Notes under the pieces: generated by a model
Told to the model about the DNA's origin: nothing
The model's database searches: none
The model's input: only the letters and a program-made list of their open reading frames with translations
Source: Tribonema minus
Taxonomy: Eukaryota > Sar > Xanthophyceae > Tribonematales > Tribonemataceae
Reading direction: 5' to 3'
NCBI GenBank assembly: GCA_017506865.1
Contig: JAFCMP010000457.1
Location: 248,001 to 312,000 of the forward strand
DNA length: 64,000 nucleotides
Made by a program: the position numbers and the translations under genes
Shown: positions 55,801 to 64,000 of the stretch, one piece after another
Position numbering within the stretch: position 1 is the stretch's first letter
Layout: each line of letters begins with the position of its first letter

Positions 55801-58800
55801 ACAATTTGTCAAGCGCACCAAGTGAATACTCAGTGAACCTGTTTGAAAGCCTACAAAAGTATGCAGGTCCCATTGCCATGCAATGCAGTTTTGCACAGAT
55901 GCTTTGGGGAAGACAGCATGGAGCAGCTGCTGCCAGGGCGGAGAAGGTGTACCTGCTGCTAATCCCTCAACAGCACTGTACTGCGCTTTCCACCATCGCT
56001 CACATGGAACATGGTGTGCTGTCACATAAGGTATGAGTGACCTCGGTTTGTTGCAAGGCAGCAGTCGAATCATGTTGTATTGTCTGGTGTTTGCACACTG
56101 TTGCCAAAAGCGGTAAGTGTATGCATCATTCTTTGAGACTTGCTCCTGACAGGGTGTGTATACTGCTGGGACACCAAGTGCAAGCACTGCCATAAATGCT
56201 TGTTGCTGGTTGACAGCATTGACAAAAATGTCGTCCTCAGCTAACCTGTCCACAATGATCATCAAGCACTTTGAAGCAAGCACAGTGGCTTCAAACCACC
56301 AGCAGAGGCTCTCAAGGGCCTATACTTGCTGAGATTAACACATTGGTGTAATTCAATGTGCTACGTGGTGTTCTTGGCTGCGCCCTGCACTTAGTGGATA
56401 TTTGTGAGGGCTCTGAAGAAGTAGGATTGCCCAGAGCGCTGCCACAAAGGCGGCCCTCTTGAAGGTTCACCTGTAGTAAGCGTACTGGAATACTGAAGTA
56501 TGTACATGGTGGTTACTCTGGATGTGTCCCCAGCTCAGTGACTCAGCACACACTAGCCGACGCTCCACAAACTGCATAGAAGTACAACTTGAGGATAGAA
56601 TAGGGTCCTTGTCCATGGCATGAAAGGTAGTGAAGCATGCTGCTGCGAGTGCATGGCAACTCACCAGCCATGAGAGGCACGCCGGCCTTAGGCCTGCACA
56701 ATTGGGGCTCGCGCTATGCTGGAAGCTGCAAGCTACCTGGGTGGATCAAGTCCAATGGCATGCTCGTTGTGTGGACTTCTCAAGTAAAGGGCGTACCTGA
56801 TACGTTGCTACACACAGTTGCCTTCATGCTCAAGTTGCCTTGCGCACTGATGGCCCCGCCATTGATGACGGCTGTTGAGCTGTAGAAAGTGACGTTGTCA
56901 AGCGCAAGCGCCGAATTTATTCCCCCATATATGTTGCCACCAGAATCATGGGCTGCAGCAGCACCAGGTCAGCACAAGCACGAACACGTCATATATGACG
57001 CTGCCACCAAGCACAACATATATGATATATCACAGCAGCTCACCAGGTGCGCTGCGAACTCCCAATACGAAGCAGGCACCGCTGTCAGTCCCAATGAGCT
57101 ACAAGCTCAAATACCAGCAACAATGAGCCCGATTGCCAAGGAGCACGCACAGCAACTGCTGTCAACACCTAAACCTGAGGTTTGTAGTCACACAGTGGCC
57201 TAGCAGAGCAACACGAGTGATGCTTTCTTGTTTGACATCACCACACATGCGGATTGTACTGCACATGTGTATACCCCAGGGACATTGCAGGTGCATATGC
57301 ATGCCAGCGTATGTGGATAAACACCTGATGCTCGAGCTCAAGCAAGGCGTCAACATTGGCATCAGCAGCAGATTGCAACCTGGTGCATTACCGTGAACAC
57401 ATGGCCACCAGACCTCTAGGCCATTCCAAAGCATTGCGTATTGTATCCTTCCCGTGCACCAAACACGGGCCTACATTTTGCATGCGGCACATGGGCGGCA
57501 TACATCTGATGCCATAATGATCACAATGCAGCACCATGTGCCTTGTACCTGAAGTCCCAGTAAATGTTGAATTCCGGCAATGCAGCGTGCCGTCCACAGC
57601 AAGGGCGCCCCCCAGAACGGCGCTGGCATTGGCAAATGTGACACCTGTCATAACAACTGTTGCATCATCAGCTGCATACAGGATGCCTCCCAAGGAACCT
57701 GCATCAAACAGGAGCAACGTACTGCATCAACAGATACCATGAAGAGTCATATGGCGATGAAAAGTCATGGTTGAAGAATAACTTCAAAACACGCTCACGG
57801 ACATGACCCACAGTACGATGCCATGACAGAATGTGATTGTAGTTTGGCCTTGCAGGCAAGAAGTTTTAAAATTCGTGTTTCAAGGAAGGCAAACAAAGAC
57901 AAGAAGCAGCGATGCTTACCGGATACTCCATGAAACAAGCTGCCTTGCAGGTCAGAATAAGAGCCGATGATAGTAGAAAGCACCTGATTAAGAGAACCAT
58001 GGACACTTGGGACGAGACGAGTAAACGAGTACGAGTACGAGGATGACATTTGTGTAGGAGTACTCGTCCTGTCCTCATAGATCATGTACGAGCGCTTTGT
58101 GCTGTACAAGTACTGCCTCAGAAATCAGTACGAGTACCCGTCCTGTACGTTGTCAAGTACCGCCCCAGAATTCATGTACGAGCATCGTACTGTGCGAGTA
58201 TCATCTCAGATACCAGGTACGAGTACGAGCACTCAACAAGTACTTGTGCACTCGTAAAAACACTCGTACACACCGAGAAGATTATGAGTGGCATTGGTCT
58301 GAGCTCCCTTGATGGAGGTTGTTGCTGGTAGAGCATGGCGGCGTGCTGTCGCCGTGCAGACGAAGGTCTGCCGGTCTGTGCTCAGCTGGTGCCTCAGCCT
58401 CGACTGCTGGCCTTTCTTTGCCTTGGCTCTGCCGCTGTTGCCTTTGCCCTCAGCATGTCATCGGCATGTGCGCATAGTCCTTGTGGATATTCTGGATATT
58501 CCTATGTGTGGGCGAGCTGTTTGTTGCCTTTGCCCTCAGCATGTCCTTGGCATGTGCGCATAGTGCTCATGAATAGTGCTATGTGGGCGAGCGGTTTGCT
58601 TTCTTCTTGGGTGCATCGCACACGCTCAGATCAGAACAAGAGTCGCCAATGCTTTCATCACCGCACAGCTTGTGACTTCAGCAAAGTGGCACCTGAGTCA
58701 TGCTCTGAGCAGTCTGCCATAGGGGCTGCTGCCGCTGCTCTACCAGCCATTGCCACCAGCACGTTACAGCACACATGCACTCAGCACCAGCCACAAGCGG

Positions 58801-61800
58801 ACTTGCACATGCACTCGTGGTGCTCCTAAGTACATTGGAAGTACGAGTACTCGTCCTGTACCAGTACAGCCCCAGAATCCATGTACGAGTACTCATTCTG
58901 TAAGAGTACTTGTGTACAAGTGCTTCTAGAAGTATGAGCATGAGTAATGAGTAGATGACTTGTCTCGACACAATTGTGGAGCCATGTATCCCAGTCTGCA
59001 TTGATGTCAGCTAGCTCAGCATTGCGTCGGAGCTTTGAAACAGACATCGTCATATGACTTTTGTACCTGCGCCCTGAGCTTCTGAGTTGGCGAGCACGCT
59101 CGATGCTATGATCATCCGAGCAGCATTTGTCGCTGCAAGGGTGCCACCATTTTCTTTTGCTGCAAGAAAAGAGCAAGTGCAGAAAGTGACATCAGTCAGT
59201 GTTAGTCAGGCCGCATTGCCCTGTAACTGGCCCATAAATCGCTCTTACACACTTATCGCAGGATAATTCTACACATGCTGTCCACTGAAACTCGAATCAG
59301 TGAAGTAGGCGTCAGTTTTGTTGGCGTTTGTGTCTGGCAGCCCTGGTGCACTCGCACGCATGTTCTTGTATACTGTGTTGACATGCTGCCAACGGCATCG
59401 AAGCCAACATGTTCTGCTCGTAAAAACCACATCATGCACCTCTACACGGTCAGTGTGCACCTCTTCACAGATAGTCTGCACCTCTATACCTCTGCATTTG
59501 ATGTGAGCTTGCTCAAAGCAGCCTGCAGCTGGTCACAATTTATCACTGACATGTTGAAAGGAGGTGCTTGCGTTTGTGGTGGTTACTCCAGCTGTTTTTG
59601 ATCATTGAATCTCGTTGATCATTGAAATGTCAACGAGCCGTTGGACAGCAACATTCGCTCATGTGATATCGCAGCCCCTTACATGACCCTTGATAGTGAA
59701 ACATTACTAATGAGTCATTAGCACCTAAGAAGGTACTCAAGGCTACATTGGACAGCCATCTTGCAAGACCATAATATGATTATTATTGAGAAACAATGTT
59801 GAAGTCCATCAGCGACACACAGTGGGTAGATCATTTACACTCTGCAGATTCTGCTTCCACGCTCAAGTATTAGCACACCTTTGTTCCGATGCATGTCACA
59901 GCCCGCACAGGTGAAGACCCCGAAGTCAGCGCTCACAGCACCACCCATGGCAGCGAAGGAATCAGACACTGTACAGTTGAGCAGTGACACGCGCCCTGAT
60001 CCGCCATCCAAAGCTGACACAAAAATTGAGCCGCCAGTGGCACCTGCGGTACCAGGCGTCCATCATCAGCTGTACAAGATCAGTCCATCAGATCATCGAA
60101 TGCTGAGATAACAGAGTGCCATGGACAGTGGTCAATGGATTGCGCATATAGTAAGTTGTGAAGTGGTCCAAATAAACTACCACACTATTACCTTATCAGC
60201 AACTGTGAAGTGGGTCAGAAGTAAACAACAGCCTGCAAACTCAAGGCTTGAGGCCTATAAGGCAAGGAATGCAAAGCGGGTCAAATGGCACGGTGAGAGT
60301 GTTGCACCAGCCAGAGCTGTGCTTGCTTATTGGTGTCTGGTGTGGGACAGGCCGCAAAAGCCTGTTGAGCCTGAGACAGGGGCACAGTGGATGCTATTAT
60401 TACTCCATAAGCTTCACTGCGGCAATGCGCTTCGAGCAAGTGGAAGTGAGCATTGTCAGCACACGTATGTCACTAAGGAGGCAGCTGCTGCAATAACAAT
60501 TGCCCAAATCGCTGATGTAGGTGAAGCTCATTTAGTGCTGATACGAGAGCTGAAGGGTTGCCATCTAAGAGATTACAGGGAAGCCATGTTGTTGAGAGGT
60601 GCAGTTGTACTTGTGATTCCATATGGTGTCAATTGTCGACCTTGTACCTGTGATGGCCCAAACAGACGCCAAATGTCCAGTGTGTTCCTTGTAGAGTTCA
60701 CGCCTTTTGTAGCAACCTTGGCTGCGCCCCAAGAGTTTGGACACTGGTGCTGCAATACGTTATTGTAGCAATTAACATGGTTGCAGCAATCTACTTTGCG
60801 CCCCCACGAACTTGAAATGTGCTACACCATGCAGCGTGTACACAAGGGTAGTTGCTTCCTGGTAGTAATCTTCAGAACTGCTACACACGCAAATGGCAAA
60901 GCGCAATCAACGAGCTACTCGACAGTGACAATGCAAGAGAAGTTGCATCAATACCGAGTGCCTGCCACTGGCTATTCCCCAGATCACTTGTCCCCAGCTC
61001 CTTCATGAATTTTTGTGTTTTTTTGTGAGCCAAGCCTTCTTAAAATTTACTCTGCAGGTACGTGCTATTCCAGTTTTCACATCAGCAAGTCATGCGATGA
61101 CCTTCGGTATGGTGCAGAAGGCTGGGTGGCTGCAAACCCACAAAGCTGAATATCACAAGATCAATGCCCAACTTCAAGCTCACTTGCCTCAGTACGAGCA
61201 TTGCCTGTTGTGCTGTAAAGTGCTTAAAACCCAATAGCCTCAGAAGAAGTCAACAACACCAAGTGTGTGACACGTTGAAGCATGCCACATGTCATGCAAA
61301 TGGCACTGCTCAGAGCTGTGCTTCAACAGATGCAATCCGATGTGTTAAGGCACAGCACAACTTGAATGCAAGCTGATCATTCAAGCGCTTGCATTTAAGT
61401 ACACCACTACTCAGAGTGTTGCGCTGCTAGTAGGTCTCCGCTAATCACATGGGTCTGAAGACGACCATGCTGTGGCCTTTATGGATACACGCCCATGTCA
61501 GCAGCATGTGCACAAGTGCTGCAACTGAGGTGTCACAATCTATGCCTCTCAACCTCTGGAGTGCAAACTCATTTCAGTAGGCTGTTTGAGTGCACCTGCT
61601 CAAACACTCATCGCGAAGACTTCGTCAACTCTTCTGTTTCAACAACTTTGGTCAGCTTCACGGCGAGTAAGGGAGTATGGTAACCCATTGATGAGTGTAT
61701 GAACGTCAACAACTTGGCTCGAACAATGCATTATGCAACCCAATTGAAATCCCAATGTAGTCAGAAGAATGGTTGTTTCTTCGTGAGTGCCAAACAGCAA

Positions 61801-63667
61801 TTGCAGGTGCGAGAATCTGAGAGCACTTGCCTGCAACTCTAGCCAGGCAGCGGCTGCACTTCCAAAGCGCTTGCCAACACCACCGCAACCACACCGGCAA
61901 AGGACCTCTGGTTCAATTCTGAACCAGCATTTCAACGAAGACTGCAATGGCCATAAATTTATGTACACAAAGCACTGTCTTGTGATCATCACAACAGTGC
62001 AGTATGCCTCACCTGCCTTGTTGCGCATGAATGTGGAAGAGTAACAAGTGACGGTGCCGCCTGCACTGACAATTGCGCCGCCATCACTGACCGCCTGCTC
62101 ATCAGAAAATGTGCAATCCTGTACAACAACGCTGCTCATGCTGCCAGCTTTCACACTGCCTCCCTGGAAGGCTGCATCAGAAAGAAGTTGCGGGCATGCT
62201 GACCTTAGTACAATGCGAACTGACCCAAATATTTGATATCAGGATTGTTGTACAACTGCAGGGGTCTGGCTTCGGTGTCGATTTTAGTGCCACCACCACG
62301 ATACATGTCGTTATCACGCAAGTACCAGACCGTCAACAGGCCGAATCTGCTCACAACATGTGTACGCAAACTAGTCAGAGCACTCACGTGCCCCAGGCTG
62401 CTATTCTGTATGCACAGAGCTCTCCACAAGCATGCGCCAAGGCTAATATGTGGGAACCCGAGGCTTGCACAAAGGCATCAATTAGGCTCATTTGAAAGCA
62501 CCTAAAATTTACACTAGAAGCTTCAGGTATGGACATTAGTTGCCACTCCATCTGCCATTGGTATGACCGACATCAATAATACTGATCATCAAGGGTAATA
62601 CCAAAGTCGGTTCCAGACTGCACAGCGCGCACCTATGCAGGATGACAAATCACTGTAGACAGCACTGTTCACTTCTGATCCTGCGTGACAGTTGCTAGTT
62701 TATGATTACATCAAAGATGAGTTGATGACGCAGAAAGCGGATGAGGCTTTGAAGTGTGTGCGTAAGTAACCTCAAACATGATTGCTGCCATCGCAGAATA
62801 CCATCAGACTATTTTTCATAGGACAGCATTGGATCATGGTGCCTATTTCACTCTCACTACAGTGCTTGCTTCACGCGCAAATACAGTGACGTGACAAGCT
62901 CAAAGTCAAAAGCACTACACACCACTACTGAGCAATTTAGGTGCACCTGAGGTGCTATAGGACTCACAATCTTATCATGCGACGTGGTTAAACTAGGTAG
63001 CAGCTTAGGCACAATATGAATGAATGCAGATGCAAGCGCTTGTGAGCTCCATCTTGCCCAACATTGTCATCAGATAGGGAAAGGGCAGGTAAACAGGTCC
63101 AGGGATGGGGGGGTGGTCAGGAAAGAATGCCATGTTAGCCGGCAATCTCTTGTGCATGGCTGCGCCGTGCTGCGTCGACACCCAGCATAGACGGTGTCAC
63201 AAAGCAAAGGCTTCGTGTTTTAGAGAGCCCATCTGGGCACACAATGACGACTGAATCTGCTGGCAAGGGGGCTAGCATGATTGAAACCTAGAATTGATTC
63301 AGTTGTGCAATGTGTCAAAATTGCGGTGCATTACAACTGGCTCTTGGTTACCTAAACATGTTGAATTTGAGGTTGTTCAGCCTATGTATAGCAGGGGGCT
63401 CGATTGGGCATCTGCAGGGAGGCCAGTAGACCATAGCAGGTTCAGACCTCCAGAGGTGGCAAGACACGTGTTCAATGTCAGCGAATGCAGACTCACCGCT
63501 GTTGCCGTTGAAGTTGGAGGACGTTATGTTCAGTCTTGACTCAGTAGCAATTGCCCCGCCTTGTACGGGTGTGGAGGAGCCAGTAAAGTTGCATCCTATT
63601 ACAGAGACGCTGGAACCTTCGTTGCCGTTGATTGCTCCACCGTTTCCTGCCAGCTGGAGGTTATGCA
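51218..63667 (-). CDS. Large Pmp-like beta-helix membrane protein, 3' part (10 exons visible, 5' end outside window)
   Basis: Exons on the minus strand: 63497-63667, 62013-62171, 59879-60043, 59067-59159, 57549-57698, 56797-56952, 55315-55470, 54532-54964, 53513-53781 and 51218-52809. All have GT-AG borders and phases that match. The first seven are 93-171 bp, each a multiple of three and each starting and ending in phase 1. Each encodes one helix unit with GG(A/S)I, a beta strand, NxTF or similar, a second GGA(I/V) and a terminal STF..N. This is the parallel beta-helix repeat of chlamydial Pmp-like proteins, common in algae and oomycetes. A Cys-rich exon and a multi-pass membrane exon close the protein, so the repeats probably sit outside the cell. 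Function is unknown; adhesion or sensing is a guess. Further small exons may be hidden in the long introns. Confidence 0.82.
53513..53781 (-). CDS. Cysteine-rich exon of the beta-helix gene
   Basis: About 90 residues with CCGSGFYVG, CKQCDATSMDC, RKGYWRES and CWNPDACTGG, ending YCAQGYSGPC. The GYWR and C..GY.G.C pattern is the juxtamembrane module regularly found between the beta-helix and the membrane domain in this family. Phase 2 in, phase 1 out. Confidence 0.82.
54532..54964 (-). CDS. Long beta-helix exon (about 2.5 repeat units)
   Basis: 433 bp, phase 1 in and phase 2 out. Units: GGALATTTATQPCITTITES, AGGAVHIGANILANISASNF (then TGNSA), GALFVGSGSAEDVLISASTF (then HDN) and GGAGGAVLQEG. It looks like several ancestral one-unit exons fused by intron loss. 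Confidence 0.8.
58011..58270. repeat. GTACGAGTAC-type minisatellite, left block
   Basis: More than ten variants of GTACGAGTAC, GAGTACTCGT and similar over 260 bp, in both orientations, in an intron of the beta-helix gene. A matching block is at 58826-58930, on the far side of about 550 bp of unrelated sequence. Confidence 0.8.
58826..58930. repeat. GTACGAGTAC-type minisatellite, right block
   Basis: GTACGAGTACTCGTCCTGTA and CCCCAGAATCCATGTACGAG parallel the left block closely. Confidence 0.8.
60121..60768 (+). other. 215-codon open frame antisense in a beta-helix gene intron
   Basis: Starts ATGGACAGTGGTCAATGG and ends TAG. The product has a mixed, protein-like composition with WVRSKQQPANSRLEAYK, AAAAITIAQIADVGEAHLVL and a final Phe/Trp/Cys-rich part; no known domain. 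At this base composition such a frame is uncommon by chance but not impossible. It lies within a 2-kb intron between exons 59879-60043 and 62013-62171. It could be a nested gene, a fossil or chance. Confidence 0.25.
62172..63496 (-). other. Intron of the beta-helix gene
   Basis: No exon with the repeat signature found. A weak RGGGTKI segment near 62290 lacks a usable acceptor. Confidence 0.45.
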
Positions 63668-64000
63668 CTGCAGCAGCAGGCATCACATACACTAAGGTTC
63701 GACATAACAGTACACGAAATGTAGAAGAACGTGATAAAATACTGCTGCAACAGACAAGATGACACAAGTGCCTGCCAATTGGCTCGCTTTACGCAGCTGA
63801 AACTATCTTGGCTGACCAACTTGATGCATTCCTGGTAAACACAATCAAAACTAGTGTTCTGAGTCGAAACCGGCTCAGCCGACCGGCTTCGGCTAAGCTG
63901 GCAAGCCGGTGAAGCCGGTCGGTCAGGTCAACCGAACTTCGGCTATTTTTCATTTTTCGGCCTCTGCATGCGCTCTGCATGCGCGGAGATGGCCTCCAAC

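Noticed and set aside
55768-56283. 171-codon minus-strand frame in a beta-helix gene intron
   Set aside because: Has no repeat-unit signature and its borders do not fit the phase-1 exon pattern.
61900-61930. tRNA-like GGTTCAATTCTGAACC
   Set aside because: A local palindrome only; no A-box or acceptor stem around it.
62205-62429. Possible extra beta-helix exon with RGGGTKI
   Set aside because: No acceptor in phase upstream and no STF..N end; left out of the gene model.

Overview
The window looks like nuclear DNA of a chlorophyte green alga, probably Chlamydomonadales or Sphaeropleales. This rests on the GC-rich, alanine-rich coding sequence, short GT-AG introns in host genes, and a host gene of Pmp-like beta-helix exons ending in a multi-pass membrane domain, a layout common in chlorophytes. 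Species cannot be named from sequence alone. Almost everything is mobile-element debris or long-intron host genes. No rRNA, tRNA, CRISPR or operon was seen.

Region 1 (1-21,566) is a three-deep nest of related Ty3/gypsy-type LTR elements. Element C (minus strand, gag only) is the host. Element A (1,720-18,408, minus strand, target duplication GAAG) lies inside C, and element B (10,998-17,789, plus strand, duplication CAGA) lies inside A. A REL-type LINE fragment (11,082-12,317, duplication GTTCT) sits in B's 5' LTR. Element A carries protease, reverse transcriptase, RNase H, integrase and a chromodomain, plus a C5-cytosine DNA methyltransferase between protease and RT with nearly all the expected motifs. 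B and C carry Gag but no Pol; A carries Pol but no recognisable capsid or zinc-knuckle Gag.

Region 2 (21.6-31 kb) has lower GC. It holds SINE-like repeats, remnants that resemble KDZ transposons, interstitial telomere-like repeats, a 26-base G run and decayed coding stretches.

Region 3 (about 30.2-38.9 kb) holds a minus-strand PP2C-type phosphatase gene with five exons I can phase. Its 3' end has been copied as an inverted repeat with 0.85-kb arms, and the spacer contains a perfect 17-bp-arm palindrome.

Region 4 (39.4-42.1 kb) is a hAT transposon whose transposase reads as one open frame of 676 residues after removal of a 201-bp intron. Region 5 (42.1-51.1 kb) has a 1-kb dispersed duplication containing LINE tails, an unrecognised two-frame gene (44.4-45.2 kb) and a 60-70-bp minisatellite.

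Region 6 (51.2-63.7 kb) is the 3' part of a large minus-strand gene. Seven 31-57-codon beta-helix exons, all in phase 1, and one long helix exon lead to a cysteine-rich exon and a terminal membrane-domain exon. Its 5' end is beyond the window.
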